NCBI RefSeq assembly: GCF_022848905.1
Contig: NZ_JAFIRA010000001.1
Coordinates: 62,001 to 126,000 of the forward strand
Reading direction: 5' to 3'
Length of the DNA: 64,000 bases
Source: Thermostichus vulcanus str. 'Rupite'
GTDB lineage: Bacteria; Cyanobacteriota; Cyanobacteriia; Thermostichales; Thermostichaceae
Position 1 is the first letter of the stretch; the number at the start of each line of letters is the position of its first letter. The notes below the pieces were generated by a model. The model was not told the origin of the DNA. It ran no database searches and worked only from the letters and a program-made list of their open reading frames with translations. Below are positions 37,178 through 49,151 of the stretch, one piece after another. Both the position numbers and the translations under genes were made by a program.

Positions 37178-37592
37178 GTCTCTGGCTCTGATCGGGATCC
37201 ACTGCATCCTAGAGCTCTACGACTGCCCGGCCAATCTTTTAGATGATGTCTCTCTCGTGCAACAGGCATTGCGGGAGGCAGCGAGACGCTCCAACTCCAC
37301 CTTTTTAGGGGAGCTGTGTCACCGATTTAAGCCCCAGGGGATTACGGCCCTTGCGCTGTTGGGGGAATCTCACATTTCCATTCACACCTGGCCCGAAGCG
37401 GGCTATGCGGCGGTGGACGTGTTCACCTGTGGCCGTCATACCCAGCCGGAGGTGGCTTGTGAGTATCTGATCACGGTGTTTCAAGCTCGTGGACATTCTC
37501 TGCGCAAGGTGCCTCGCCGCCCCATGGGGATCACCGACCCCGTAGACTCCCTCACCCCAAACTGGGAAGCTGCCCCTCAACGAGGACGCTAG
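37143..37592 (+). CDS. speD: S-adenosylmethionine decarboxylase proenzyme
   Basis: SpeD decarboxylates SAM to provide aminopropyl groups for polyamines. The 149-residue proenzyme has the self-cleavage and pyruvoyl site ESHISIHTWPE, followed by AAVDVFTCG. Family homology begins at LALIGIHCILELYDC, so the first 16 or so residues are extra and partly derive from the 23-bp repeat. speE follows 9 bases later. Long polyamines are typical of thermophiles. Confidence 0.93.
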   Translation: MAHTLSGQLGDRSLALIGIHCILELYDCPANLLDDVSLVQQALREAARRSNSTFLGELCHRFKPQGITALALLGESHISIHTWPEAGYAAVDVFTCGRHTQPEVACEYLITVFQARGHSLRKVPRRPMGITDPVDSLTPNWEAAPQRGR

Positions 37593-37601
37593 GGTTAGGG
37601 T

Positions 37602-38540
37602 ATGTATACGCCTGGGATCCCCCTTTGGATACAGGAATACTCCACCCCCTGGGATGGTAGCGTTCGCGGTATCACCCGCATCCTTGCCTACCGGCGAACC
37701 CCCTTCCAAGAGATGCTGATCGTGGAAACGGGTGCCTATGGCAAGGGGTTGGTGTTGGATGGGCGCTGGCAATCCACCACTGCAGATGAGTTTCTCTATC
37801 ACGAGGCTCTGGTGCATCCAGCCCTGTTGCAAGTGGTTCAGGGGGGTGGGATCCCGAAGCGCATCCTGGTGTTGGGTGGCGCCGAAGGGGCAACGGTGCG
37901 CGAGGTGTTGCGCTGGCGCTCGGTTGAGCAGGTGGTGATGGTGGATATCGACGGGGAAGTGGTGGAAGCCTGTCGGGAACATTTGCCGGAAATGCATCAG
38001 GGGGCGCTAGAAGATGCACGGGTACAGGTGGTGATTGCTGATGCTTTGGAGTTTCTCCACCACACCGGCCCGATTTGGGATGTCATCCTTTCGGATTTGT
38101 CGGATCCGATTGAGTCTGGCCCGGCCTACCGCCTGTTTACCCAAGAGTTTTTCCGGCAAATCCGCTCCAAGTTGCAACCGGATGGGGCCTTCGTGGTGCA
38201 AGCGGGGCCAGTGGGGCCGGTGGAATTTCGACAACACACCCGCATCATTCATACCCTGCAGACCGTGTTCGCCGCTGTGCAGTCCTATGCCATCTATACC
38301 CCCACCTATGGTGGGCCACTGGGGTTTGCCCTCTGTGCCCATCAGCCCATTCCCTCTAGACCCGACCCAGACTCCATTGACCTCGTCCTGAGGCAACAGT
38401 TGGATCCCAGTCGAGGGGCACTGCGATTCATCGACGGCACTACCCTGTTGGGGCTTTACCAAGTGCCTGCCCATCTGCGGCGAGCGATTGCCGAAGAAAC
38501 CACGGTTTATACCCTAGACAACCCTCCCCACATCGAATAG
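37602..38540 (+). CDS. speE: Spermidine/thermospermine synthase
   Basis: This transfers the aminopropyl group from decarboxylated SAM to a polyamine. The 312-residue protein has GLVLDGRWQSTTADEFLYHE, the nucleotide loop ILVLGGAEGATVREVLR, VVMVDIDGEVVEACREHLP and the active-site LSDLSDP. The variant residues around the acceptor site (LSDLSDPIESGPA) leave open whether putrescine or spermidine is the acceptor. Co-transcribed with speD. Confidence 0.92.
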   Translation: MYTPGIPLWIQEYSTPWDGSVRGITRILAYRRTPFQEMLIVETGAYGKGLVLDGRWQSTTADEFLYHEALVHPALLQVVQGGGIPKRILVLGGAEGATVREVLRWRSVEQVVMVDIDGEVVEACREHLPEMHQGALEDARVQVVIADALEFLHHTGPIWDVILSDLSDPIESGPAYRLFTQEFFRQIRSKLQPDGAFVVQAGPVGPVEFRQHTRIIHTLQTVFAAVQSYAIYTPTYGGPLGFALCAHQPIPSRPDPDSIDLVLRQQLDPSRGALRFIDGTTLLGLYQVPAHLRRAIAEETTVYTLDNPPHIE

Positions 38541-38613
38541 GCCAAATTCCTCGATTCCTTGCCGTAAAAACGGGATCCCGCAGGAGTTTGTCTTTGATCC
38601 CATAACTTGATAG

Positions 38614-40709
<2,096 letters not shown>

Positions 40710-40787
40710 AGCAACCTGAACAAGCTGAAGCGATGCTTCTGCAGTGTAGCCTTCCTGCCCTGGCAATGCTGCCCTAGCCTCAGCAGC

Positions 40788-41108
40788 TTAGCCGTAGAAA
40801 GCTTCCGACATGGATCCCGCGTAGGGGTCAACCCCAAAGGAGGCTTGCTGTAGCTTTTGATTGACCACATCCCGCACGACTGAGCGTAACAATTCCTGCT
40901 CAGAAGGGTTGAGCTGATCGCGGCTGGGGCACTCATCGGCAGCCAACCACATATAAATAGCAGGGATCCGGTTCAATATCTGCTGCATCATGGCTTCCCG
41001 CTCCATAGCATCATGGAACACCTGCTGATGGGGATGCTCCGAGCAAAGATAATTTTCCAGCTCTCCCAGCGCCAGGTACTCAACGATATTGACCAACATC
41101 TTTTCCAT
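40788..41108 (-). CDS. ComFB-like small protein
   Basis: The 106-residue protein resembles the cyanobacterial late-competence ComFB family: MEKMLVNIVEYLALGELENY, then MMQQILNRIPAIYMW in the place of the family's ALNRLPPLY, with a variable C-terminus. Cyanobacterial ComFB relatives have been linked to cyclic-dinucleotide signalling and natural competence. ATG 41108 has GGGAG 8 bases upstream. The match is weak in the N-terminal half. Confidence 0.5.
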   Translation of the reverse strand: MEKMLVNIVEYLALGELENYLCSEHPHQQVFHDAMEREAMMQQILNRIPAIYMWLAADECPSRDQLNPSEQELLRSVVRDVVNQKLQQASFGVDPYAGSMSEAFYG

Positions 41109-41695
41109 GATGAATCTCCCAAAATTAAAGAGGCGTTCCAAAACTAAGACGCCCTGAACACATCTTTACCTGAGTCGAGCTACTGTTTACATCTGGCTTT
41201 GGGCTCGAAGTAAAAGAACCGACCCAAGGTAGTCTCAATCCTCACACAATAGAAAACCCATAGAAAAACCAAAATGTTACCATAGGAATCCTTAAACACA
41301 TCAAACAGATAGCTCTTGACTCCTGGCTTAATCTATCCTCCTATAACCTCATTGATCATATTGAGATCATATTGATCATATAGAACCAACAAGCCTGAAA
41401 CCTCACCATTGATACTCAGTATCAACACAGGATTATCGGCGTTTTGAGGAAGATATCTCAAGCCACTTAATGAAGAGTATAGAAACTCGGCCCGAGAAGA
41501 AAATGAGATTCACCCATCCCCTTCTCATCTGCTACGCTAACACGCAATTGCGTAGGACTTTGTGAGATTGTTGCGGGCTGTACATATTTCTTGATTAAGC
41601 AAAATCTTAACCAGGCAGAGCCAGGCAATATCATTTTGCGAACAAGCAAAGACGTGTAGAGGAATACTTTTTGTCTCAGTAAAAGTCACGAAGGT
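41109..41695. other. 587-bp AT-rich spacer
   Basis: No convincing gene. ATTGATCATAT occurs at 41351-41361 and again at 41371-41381 with GATCATATTGA between them, giving a 20-bp period of GATCAT-containing repeats that could be protein-binding sites for the ComFB-like gene promoter. The stretch lacks the GGGATCCC palindrome, in contrast to its flanks. An open frame at 41467-41649 on the minus strand has no protein-like features. Confidence 0.4.
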
Positions 41696-42079
41696 TTAGC
41701 CCGCAATGGGCAGATTCACTCGGTGGGCTTGAGCCCAAAAAGACTCTAGATCATAATAATCCCTTTCTTCTTGCATCAGCACATGCACGATTAGATCCGC
41801 ATAATCGATCAGCACCCAAGAGCCTGATTCTTGTCCCTCAATGCGGCGGGGGGTTTGTTGCCAATTTTCCCAGACTTGTTCTTCGATCGCTCGGGCAATA
41901 GCTCGGACTTGCGTAAGGGAATAGCCACTGACCAGAAGAAAGTAGTCTGCCAACGTTGAAACTTGGGATACTTCCAACAAAACAATATCACCACCTTTTT
42001 TTTCTTCTGCGGCACGGGCTGCGCTCAACGCCATACGATAGGTGGGATCCGCAACGGGGTCAGGCATGAGATGTAGCAA
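41696..42079 (-). CDS. rsfS: Ribosome silencing factor RsfS (Iojap)
   Basis: RsfS binds uL14 and blocks subunit joining when nutrients are short. The 127-residue protein has the family pattern AARAAEEKKGGDIVLLEVSQ, TLADYFLLVSGYSLTQVRAI and GSWVLIDYADLIVHVLMQEE followed by RDYYDLESFW. A second ATG 12 bases downstream is also possible. It directly follows yqeK without a gap; the yqeK-rsfS pair is widely conserved. Confidence 0.95.
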   Translation of the reverse strand: MLHLMPDPVADPTYRMALSAARAAEEKKGGDIVLLEVSQVSTLADYFLLVSGYSLTQVRAIARAIEEQVWENWQQTPRRIEGQESGSWVLIDYADLIVHVLMQEERDYYDLESFWAQAHRVNLPIAG

Positions 42080-42733
42080 CTAAAAACCTCCTAAAACAAC
42101 TGGGCTTGCAGATGGGTTGGCATGGGGCCGGGACATCGGCATCTCTAAGGGATGTAACAGAAAATGATTGCGAGTCATGAGGGTGCGTGGATGGATCACC
42201 TGACTCCGGTTTAGCAAAAATTTAAGGCTAAGGTCACATACTCCTACCACCGTTTTGGCCAAATCGGTGCAGGCCAGTTGCCGCAACTGCTCCAATTCCG
42301 GGCTGTGGCCCCGATTCGGCTCTAGGGCATCGGCAACAAAAATCACACAACTTAACGCATCCATACCCGGCTGCCCCAACGTGTGGTTGGCAATGGCCGC
42401 CAAGATCTCGGGATCCCGTACCTGAAAGTAATCCCGCGCCACTAGGGATCCCGCTTCCGCATGGAGAATATGGGGTTCAGCCCGCTCGACTTCGTCCAGT
42501 TCCCGTTCTTGAGCCACCATCTCCAACAGCTTTTCAGGGGGAAAATACTTAGCCAAATCGTGCATTAACCCTGCCCAAGCGGCCTTTTGCCCGTCCAAGC
42601 CGTGACAAGCGGCCAGCTCCTGTGCCATCGCCTCTACCCCGAGAATATGACGGATGCGAGGGGCCGGTACTTGCTGCTCCAACCAGGCCAGCACCGCTTC
42701 TCGTCGCAGAGGGGATCCAGTTGTACTCCTCAT
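42080..42733 (-). CDS. yqeK: YqeK-type HD-domain diadenosine tetraphosphatase
   Basis: YqeK hydrolyses Ap4A symmetrically. The 217-residue protein has the HD motifs RIRHILGVEAMAQELA, AGLMHDLAKYFPPEKLL, HAEAGSLVARD and IANHTLGQPGMDALSCVIFV with ADALEPNRG. The C-terminal 20 residues are Pro/Ser-rich and outside the domain. It sits 6 bases after lepA and abuts rsfS, so the three genes form one run. Confidence 0.92.
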   Translation of the reverse strand: MRSTTGSPLRREAVLAWLEQQVPAPRIRHILGVEAMAQELAACHGLDGQKAAWAGLMHDLAKYFPPEKLLEMVAQERELDEVERAEPHILHAEAGSLVARDYFQVRDPEILAAIANHTLGQPGMDALSCVIFVADALEPNRGHSPELEQLRQLACTDLAKTVVGVCDLSLKFLLNRSQVIHPRTLMTRNHFLLHPLEMPMSRPHANPSASPVVLGGF

Positions 42734-42739
42734 GTCGCA

Positions 42740-44551
42740 CTACTCATTCTGCAGCTTTAACACCGCCATAAATGCCTCTTGAGGCACATCCACCGTACCC
42801 ACCGACTTCATGCGTTTTTTCCCTTCTTTTTGTTTCTCCAACAGCTTCCGTTTACGGGTGACATCACCCCCATAACACTTGGCCAAAACATTTTTGCGTA
42901 AGGCGGGAATGGTTTCGCGGGCAATCACTTTGGAGCCAATAGCCGCTTGAATTGGTACTTCAAACTGATGACGCGGGATCAACTCCCGCAACTTCGCCAC
43001 CAACGAACGGCCCACATAAAAGGCTTTGTCGCGGTGAACAATGGTGGACAGCGAATCGACTGGATCCCCGTTGATCAAGATATCTAGGCGCACCAAATCA
43101 TCGGGACGATAACCAATTATTTGATAATCCATGCTGGCATAGCCGCGGGTGCGGGATTTCATCTGATCAAAAAAGTCCGTGACCACCTCTGCTAAGGGCA
43201 ATTCGTACACGAGCGTCGTGCGACCCTGCGCCAGGTATTTCATATCCTTAAAGGTGCCCCGCTTGGTCTCACACAGTTCCATCACTGTACCGACAAATTC
43301 CTCCGGCAAAATCACCTCAACTTTGACGATCGGCTCCTCGATACTGGTGCGCTCGTTGGGAGAGGGCAACTCACTCGGGTTATCCACCCGAATGACGGAT
43401 CCATCATTCAGGGTGACTCGGTACACCACCGTCGGGGCTGTGATCACCAAATCCAGGTTGTATTCCCGCTCTAGCCGCTCCTGCACCACCTCCATGTGCA
43501 GCAGGCCCAAAAAGCCGCAGCGGAACCCAAAGCCCATGGCACTAGAGACTTCTGGTTCAAAATGCAGGGCTGCATCGTTGAGCTTCAGCTTTTCCAGGGC
43601 TTCTTTCAGTTCCGCGTATTGATCAGAACTGCTAGGGAACAGGCCACAAAACACCATCGGTTTGGCTTCTTTGTAGCCCGGTAGGGGCTCTGGGGCCTTG
43701 CGATTAACCAGGGTGATGGTATCGCCAACGCGGGCATGTTCCACACTCTTAATGGCGGCGGCGATGTAACCCACCTCCCCCGCATGGAGAGCATCAATCG
43801 GCTCTTGTGTGGGACGCATCACCCCCACTTCGGCAATCTCATATTCCCGCCCGGAAGCCATAAAGTAGATTTTGTCGCCGGTTTTCACTTCCCCATCCAT
43901 AACCCGCACATACACGATCACGCCGCGGTAGGGGTCGTAATAGCTATCAAAAATCAAGGCTCGCAAGGGATCCGCCACGGTATCGCGGGGGGGAGGTACC
44001 CGCTGTACGATTGCCTCCAAAATCTCTTGAATGCCAATGCCAACTTTGGCGGAAGCGAGGATCGCCCCGCTGCAGTCCAGACCAATCACCTGTTCAATTT
44101 CTTCGATCACCCGATCCGGCTCAGCCCCCGGCAGGTCGATTTTGTTGATCACCGGGATGATTTCCAAGTTATTTTCCAAGGCTAAGTAGACATTGGCTAA
44201 GGTTTGCGCCTCCACCCCCTGGGAGGCATCCACCACCAACAAGGCCCCCTCACAGGCCGCCAGCGAACGGGACACTTCGTAGGTGAAATCCACATGACCA
44301 GGAGTGTCAATCAGGTTCAGGACATACTCCTGACCATCCTGAGCACGGTAGTTCATGCGGGCCGCTTGCAACTTAATGGTGATGCCCCGCTCCCGCTCCA
44401 GCTCCATGTTGTCCAACAGTTGGGGCTTCATTTCCCGAGCAGCCACTGTGCCTGTATCTTGCAGGAGTCGATCTGCCAGGGTGGATTTACCGTGGTCAAT
44501 GTGGGCGATGATCGAGAAGTTGCGAATGCGGGAGACAGGAACGTCGGTCAT
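42740..44551 (-). CDS. lepA: Elongation factor 4 (LepA)
   Basis: LepA is a ribosomal GTPase that influences initiation and back-translocation. The 603-residue protein shows G1 [18 protein letters not shown]3 [13 protein letters not shown]4 [10 protein letters not shown] and the LepA-specific C-terminal domain with [19 protein letters not shown] and [19 protein letters not shown]. Length and start are standard. First gene of lepA-yqeK-rsfS. Confidence 0.97.
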   Translation of the reverse strand: MTDVPVSRIRNFSIIAHIDHGKSTLADRLLQDTGTVAAREMKPQLLDNMELERERGITIKLQAARMNYRAQDGQEYVLNLIDTPGHVDFTYEVSRSLAACEGALLVVDASQGVEAQTLANVYLALENNLEIIPVINKIDLPGAEPDRVIEEIEQVIGLDCSGAILASAKVGIGIQEILEAIVQRVPPPRDTVADPLRALIFDSYYDPYRGVIVYVRVMDGEVKTGDKIYFMASGREYEIAEVGVMRPTQEPIDALHAGEVGYIAAAIKSVEHARVGDTITLVNRKAPEPLPGYKEAKPMVFCGLFPSSSDQYAELKEALEKLKLNDAALHFEPEVSSAMGFGFRCGFLGLLHMEVVQERLEREYNLDLVITAPTVVYRVTLNDGSVIRVDNPSELPSPNERTSIEEPIVKVEVILPEEFVGTVMELCETKRGTFKDMKYLAQGRTTLVYELPLAEVVTDFFDQMKSRTRGYASMDYQIIGYRPDDLVRLDILINGDPVDSLSTIVHRDKAFYVGRSLVAKLRELIPRHQFEVPIQAAIGSKVIARETIPALRKNVLAKCYGGDVTRKRKLLEKQKEGKKRMKSVGTVDVPQEAFMAVLKLQNE

Positions 44552-44674
44552 AAAAACCTGAGAAGGGCAAAGATTTTTTACAATCGTAACCCCTCTAGAC
44601 TCCTACGGCTCGATTCTAGATCAAGGCTCTAAGGCAGAGGATCCCTGTCCCCTGTTTCTACGCCTACTTGATGC

Positions 44675-45199
44675 CTACTTGTCCAACTTCTCGATGTAAG
44701 GGCGAATCTCATTCAGGTCGATATAGCGGTCGGTGGCGTTGCGCAGCTCACGGGCGATCATCCCTTCAGTGGAGACCACAGTGATCAGGGTATTCTTAGA
44801 GCGCAACAACTCAACAGCCCGCTCGAAGTCGCCATCGCCGCTGAACAAAACAATTTTGTTGTATTGCTCGACCGTATTAAACATATCGATGACGATTTCG
44901 ATATCCAGATTTGCCTTTTGGGAATAACGTCCAGAATCATCATCTCGATATTCTTTGAGGAACTTGGTACGAACGGTAAAGCCTAAACTAATCAGGGCAT
45001 CTCGAAAGGCTCTTTGGTCATGGGGATCCTTGATTCCGGTGTACCAAAATGCATTGATCAGTTCGACATTAGGCTGGGATTTAGCAAAGTAATCTAACAC
45101 TCGGCGCGGGTCAAAAAACCAGCCATTCTTTTGTTGGGCATAAAACATATTGTTGCCATCAATAAAGATGGAGACCCGGGTGACGGGATGGTGAAACAT
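44675..45199 (-). CDS. LabA-like NYN-domain protein
   Basis: The 174-residue protein is a PIN-like NYN domain: VSIFIDGNNMFYAQQK (first Asp), a central ANLDIEIVIDMFNTV and LFSGDGDFERAVELLR with the last acidic residues. In Synechococcus LabA affects clock output; several paralogs exist and the enzymatic role, probably RNA cleavage, is unproven. No partner gene adjoins it. Confidence 0.9.
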   Translation of the reverse strand: MFHHPVTRVSIFIDGNNMFYAQQKNGWFFDPRRVLDYFAKSQPNVELINAFWYTGIKDPHDQRAFRDALISLGFTVRTKFLKEYRDDDSGRYSQKANLDIEIVIDMFNTVEQYNKIVLFSGDGDFERAVELLRSKNTLITVVSTEGMIARELRNATDRYIDLNEIRPYIEKLDK

Positions 45200-45354
45200 A
45201 AAGATTTTCCAGGAAATAGTGAGGTGAACTTGTCAGAAAAAGAAAACGAGTACGAGAATACCGACTTCCCGAAAGGACAATGGTTTCGGTCGGCCAGAAC
45301 TCTATTAAGCTAATCTCTTATCATAACCAATAGAGGGATCCCTTAATCAACAAG

Positions 45355-46341
45355 CTAGCTAATCACGGGGGCACCACCGTAGACTAAAGCGGGCTCCGCT
45401 TGCCGCAAAGCATAGCTGGCTCCTGGGTGCCCTGCCTGACTGACGTAGAACTCTGCTAGTTGTCGGGCTAGGGTGCGAATGCGCCCAATGTAGAGGGTTC
45501 GTTCTGCCACGGCAATAACGCCACGGGCATCGAGCAGGTTGAAGCAATGGGAGCACTTGAGCACATAATCGTAAGCGGGTAGCAGCAAAGAAACTGCCAA
45601 CCGATCGGGCAAAATTTGCTCCTGAAACTTTTGATGTGTGACCTCAATCAATCGCTTGGCTTCTGCCTCATAGCGACGAAATAGTTCAAACAGCATTTCT
45701 GGATCGGAATATTGAAAATTGTAGTGGGACTGCTCCACCTCGTTTTGAAAATAAATTTGTCCGTAGGTGATACGCCCCAGGGAAGGATGCTCATTCCAAC
45801 AGAGGTCATAAACAGAATCCACCCCTTGCAGGTACATCGCTAGCCGTTCTAACCCATAGGTGATTTCCACAGAAACAGGCCGACAATCCTGCCCACCCAC
45901 CTGCTGAAAATAGGTGAATTGGGTCACTTCCATGCCATCCAACCAGACCTCCCATCCTACTCCCCAAGCCCCCAGGGTGGGAGATTCCCAATCATCTTCC
46001 ACAAAACGAATGTCGTGTTCAGCCGGGTCAACCCCCAAAGCACGCAGGCTATTCAAGTACAGATCTTGAATATCATCGGGGGAGGGCTTAATCAGTACTT
46101 GATATTGAAAATAATGCTGTAGGCGATTCGGGTTTTGCCCATAACGCCCGTCTGTGGGTCGACGACAGGGTTCCACGTAAGCGACTCGCCAGGGATCCGG
46201 CCCCAAGGCGCGCAAGAAGGTATGGGGACTCATGGTGCCTGCCCCTTTTTCGGTGTCGTAAGGTTGCAGGATGAGGCAACCTTGTTCCCCCCAAAACTGT
46301 TGCAATCGAAAGATAAGACCTTGGAAATGATGGGTTGACAT
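45355..46341 (-). CDS. glyQ: Glycyl-tRNA synthetase alpha subunit
   Basis: GlyQ is the catalytic chain of the alpha2-beta2 bacterial enzyme. The 328-residue protein has [54 protein letters not shown], the [17 protein letters not shown] motif and the C-terminal [18 protein letters not shown] start at [11 protein letters not shown]; an upstream in-frame ATG at 46380 would add 13 unmatched residues. The beta subunit gene glyS is not in the window. Confidence 0.96.
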   Translation of the reverse strand: MSTHHFQGLIFRLQQFWGEQGCLILQPYDTEKGAGTMSPHTFLRALGPDPWRVAYVEPCRRPTDGRYGQNPNRLQHYFQYQVLIKPSPDDIQDLYLNSLRALGVDPAEHDIRFVEDDWESPTLGAWGVGWEVWLDGMEVTQFTYFQQVGGQDCRPVSVEITYGLERLAMYLQGVDSVYDLCWNEHPSLGRITYGQIYFQNEVEQSHYNFQYSDPEMLFELFRRYEAEAKRLIEVTHQKFQEQILPDRLAVSLLLPAYDYVLKCSHCFNLLDARGVIAVAERTLYIGRIRTLARQLAEFYVSQAGHPGASYALRQAEPALVYGGAPVIS

Positions 46342-46401
46342 GGCAAGTAAGGGAGGATGCAGACACAAGGCAGTTCCCATCCTATCAAGGCCCTTCCCCC
46401 C

Positions 46402-47166
46402 TCAGTCGATCAGTTCCTCTTGATCTTGGGGATCCTGGTAGGCCCACTCAATCGGTGGCATTTGGTCGAAGGCTTGTTTGAGGGAACTTTCCCACAGTTT
46501 GCGCATTTTGGCCAGGTAGGGATCCCCAGTGCGCAGGCGCAGGCGATGGCTTACTTTCAGATGATCAGCTTGTACCATCACCAGATCGATCGGGGGGCCA
46601 ACGGAAATGTTGGATTTCATGGTGGAGTCGATGGAGAGGAGGGCGCATTTGGCAGCGTCCTCCAGGGAGGTTTCGTAGGAGAGGGTACGATCCAGGATCG
46701 GTTTGCCATATTTGGTTTCCCCCACCTGCAAAAAGGGGGTTTCGGGGGTGGCCTGAATGCAGTTGCCCTGGTTGTAAATCAGGTAGAGGGATGGATTTTC
46801 GCCGCGTACCTGTCCCCCCAGCAGCAGGCTGCATTGGGCATCGATGCCATCTTTTTCCAGCCAGGGGCGGTCTTGCTCTTGAATGAGGCGAATTTTGGAT
46901 CCCAGGTAGCGGGCAATGTCGTAGAGGTTGGGGAGGGTATGCAGGTTGAGGGTTTCCTGTTGGCGCAGATCCCGCTGAATCTCGGTGAGAACGCTCTGGG
47001 TAATGGAGAGGTTGCCGGAGGTGCAGATCAAGATCACCCGCTCTTCTGGTAAGGAGAAATCGAACAATTTTTGGTAGGTGGAGACGTAATCAACCCCTGC
47101 ATTGGTGCGGGAATCTGCGGCCATCACCAACCCAGAGCGCGTGATGATGCCAAGGCAGTAGGTCAT
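46402..47166 (-). CDS. Anbu-type proteasome-like peptidase
   Basis: The 254-residue protein matches Anbu, the ancestral beta-subunit relative of 20S proteasome and HslV: MTYCLGIITRSGLVMAADSR, TNAGVDYVSTYQKLF, ICTSGNLSITQSVLTEI and YGKPILDRTLSYETSLEDA. The N-terminal Thr2 would be the nucleophile after Met removal. Anbu genes are often grouped with a transglutaminase-like and an alpha-E gene; none is here. The upstream GTPase gene ends 47 bases before it. Confidence 0.88.
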   Translation of the reverse strand: MTYCLGIITRSGLVMAADSRTNAGVDYVSTYQKLFDFSLPEERVILICTSGNLSITQSVLTEIQRDLRQQETLNLHTLPNLYDIARYLGSKIRLIQEQDRPWLEKDGIDAQCSLLLGGQVRGENPSLYLIYNQGNCIQATPETPFLQVGETKYGKPILDRTLSYETSLEDAAKCALLSIDSTMKSNISVGPPIDLVMVQADHLKVSHRLRLRTGDPYLAKMRKLWESSLKQAFDQMPPIEWAYQDPQDQEELID

Positions 47167-47212
47167 GGAAGTACCCGGCTCGGCCCTTTGATTGTAAGGA
47201 TTGTAGAGGACT

Positions 47213-48643
47213 TTAGGTGAGAGCGGATCCCATTTTCTCGCGGATTTCTTCGCGGATGCGGGCGGTAATCGAGGCTTCGTCTAAGTCGGCCAAAATCTGG
47301 GCAATGGCGGCTTTGGGACCCTCTGGCCCCCAACTGGCCCCTTGGGTGAGGTAGTGGCGGGTCGATTCGCCAATCGCATAGCAGGAAAACCCGGCCAACA
47401 CCGCCTGGGTAAGAGCCACCGAGGTATAGGCCCCCAAGGAAAATCCCCCACTGAAGGGAACGGCTCCCCCTAGCAAGGTTTTCAGGGATCCCAACCCCAA
47501 CAGGGCCACCCATTCTCCGGCCCCGAGGCTGAGCATGCTGAGGATGATCTTTTGCAGCAGCTGAGTCGCCCCCTGGGTGCTCATGGGCAACCCGTACAGA
47601 CGAGACAGCCGTAGGATCAGAGCTACATCGATGGCCAAACCCCCCAAGCTATCCAGCAGGGTGATCGGGTTGAGAGCTACCGCCAGCGCTTTGGTTCGTG
47701 CTGCGGAGCCAATCAGGTCTTGTGCTTGCTCAGAGCGGCTTGCCAACTTCCGTTCAATCACCTGCTGATTCAAACGATCCGCAAACAGCAGCGCATTCAG
47801 GGCCAGCAGCGAACGCCCTTCCCGATGCAAAACTTCCAGGATCTTCAGCCGCAAAGCATCCACCTGCGGGGATCCCACCTCCAACTGCGCCCCGAAGCTA
47901 CCATCCGGTCTTTGCACCAGGCGGGGAACGCGGGGGGAGGCCGCCACCATCACAATTTCATCAGGGGAAAGAATCTGTCGTACCCGTTCGTTGCGGATTT
48001 TGTCGTAGATGGCCTGCCGATCCGCCTCAGGGTACTGGTCGATTTTATTGAATACCAGCAGCATCGGTTTGCCTGCCTCCCGTAGGGCCGCCAGTGCCTC
48101 AAACTCTACCCGTGTCAAGTCGCCACAGATCACAAACAGGATCAAATCCGCCCGCTGCGCCACCGCTTGGGCCAATTGGGCGCGGGTTTCTCCATCCACT
48201 TCATCAAGGCCAGGGGTGTCGATCAGCTCCAGACGGGATCCCTGCCAACGGGTCACCTGCACCGATTGAACCGAGGCCGGGGGTAGGTAGGATCCCTGGA
48301 CAGTCACCGGCTCCGCTTGGGTTTTGGGACGGGTTTCCCAACTGACTTTCCAGGCGGCGGCTTGTTGGCTGCGGGTTACACCATGGGTTGGCCCCGTTTC
48401 AAACACCGACTCCCCCAGCAGGGCATTGAGCAGAGAGGATTTGCCCCGTCCCACCAGGCCAAAGGCGGCAATATGAATCACTTCCGTTTCCAGCTTGTCT
48501 AGGAGGGTTTGCAGGCTCTGCAACTCGGCTTCCATGCCCACCGCTTCTTGGGGTTGCAAGTCCAGTTGAGCCACCCACTGGCGGAGACTGCGCTTGGCTT
48601 GCTGGTAGTTAAGGTCGTCTTGGAGGGTGTTGCGACGGGCCAT
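47213..48643 (-). CDS. Dynamin/Era-like GTPase with C-terminal DUF697 membrane domain
   Basis: The 476-residue protein has G1 AFGLVGRGKSSLLNALLG at about residue 60, G3 LIDTPGLDEVDGE, G4 LVFNKIDQYPEAD, then a C-terminal DUF697-like region (about 310-440) with several hydrophobic, Gly-rich segments (ALAVALNPITLLDSLGGLAI, IILSMLSLGAGEWVALLGLG). Such proteins associate with membranes in cyanobacteria and plastids, but their role is not settled. The start at MARRNTLQDDLNY gives the usual length. Confidence 0.88.
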   Translation of the reverse strand: MARRNTLQDDLNYQQAKRSLRQWVAQLDLQPQEAVGMEAELQSLQTLLDKLETEVIHIAAFGLVGRGKSSLLNALLGESVFETGPTHGVTRSQQAAAWKVSWETRPKTQAEPVTVQGSYLPPASVQSVQVTRWQGSRLELIDTPGLDEVDGETRAQLAQAVAQRADLILFVICGDLTRVEFEALAALREAGKPMLLVFNKIDQYPEADRQAIYDKIRNERVRQILSPDEIVMVAASPRVPRLVQRPDGSFGAQLEVGSPQVDALRLKILEVLHREGRSLLALNALLFADRLNQQVIERKLASRSEQAQDLIGSAARTKALAVALNPITLLDSLGGLAIDVALILRLSRLYGLPMSTQGATQLLQKIILSMLSLGAGEWVALLGLGSLKTLLGGAVPFSGGFSLGAYTSVALTQAVLAGFSCYAIGESTRHYLTQGASWGPEGPKAAIAQILADLDEASITARIREEIREKMGSALT

Positions 48644-48796
48644 GGTGACAAATCAGGATCTATAGAACAAGTCAGCAGAACAAGTCAGCCAGTTTGCGAA
48701 AGTTGCAGGAAATAATGGAGGGGAACAGCCTCGGCCCGATCTAGAGCAGTGGGTGCAGGCTGATCCCAGTTAAGGCTTTGCAAGAGGAGGCTCACC

Positions 48797-49081
48797 ATGC
48801 CCAAGGCGATTTGGAACGGAGTGGTATTGGCAGAAAGTGAACACTACGAAACGGTGGAAGGTAACATCTATTTTCCGCCAGAATCGCTGCATCAGGAGTA
48901 TTTTCAGCCCAGTTCTACCCACACCACCTGCCCCTGGAAAGGAGTGGCCAGCTACTACAACCTGGTGGTCAACGGTCAGGAAAACAAAGATGCCGCCTGG
49001 TACTACCCGGATCCCAAGCCTGCCGCCGCCAACATCCGCGGTTACGTGGCCTTTTGGAAAGGGGTAAAGGTGGAAGCCTAG
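48797..49081 (+). CDS. DUF427-family protein
   Basis: The 94-residue protein is a complete DUF427 domain: AIWNGVVLAESEHYETVEGN, IYFPPESL, then TTCPWKGVASYYNLVVNGQ and AAWYYPDPKPAAANIRGYVA with FWKGVKVE. GAGGAGG lies 7 bases before the ATG. The family is a small beta-barrel of unknown function, sometimes fused to oxidoreductases. Confidence 0.92.
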   Translation: MPKAIWNGVVLAESEHYETVEGNIYFPPESLHQEYFQPSSTHTTCPWKGVASYYNLVVNGQENKDAAWYYPDPKPAAANIRGYVAFWKGVKVEA

Positions 49082-49151
49082 CCGTCCTGGCTGACTCTGA
49101 CTGACTCAGTAAAACTCAGTAAAATAGACTGGAGGAAAACCTGGAAGGGCA

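Noticed and set aside
41467-41649. Small minus-strand gene in the 587-bp spacer
   Set aside because: No ribosome binding site, no recognisable pattern and AT-rich noncoding composition.
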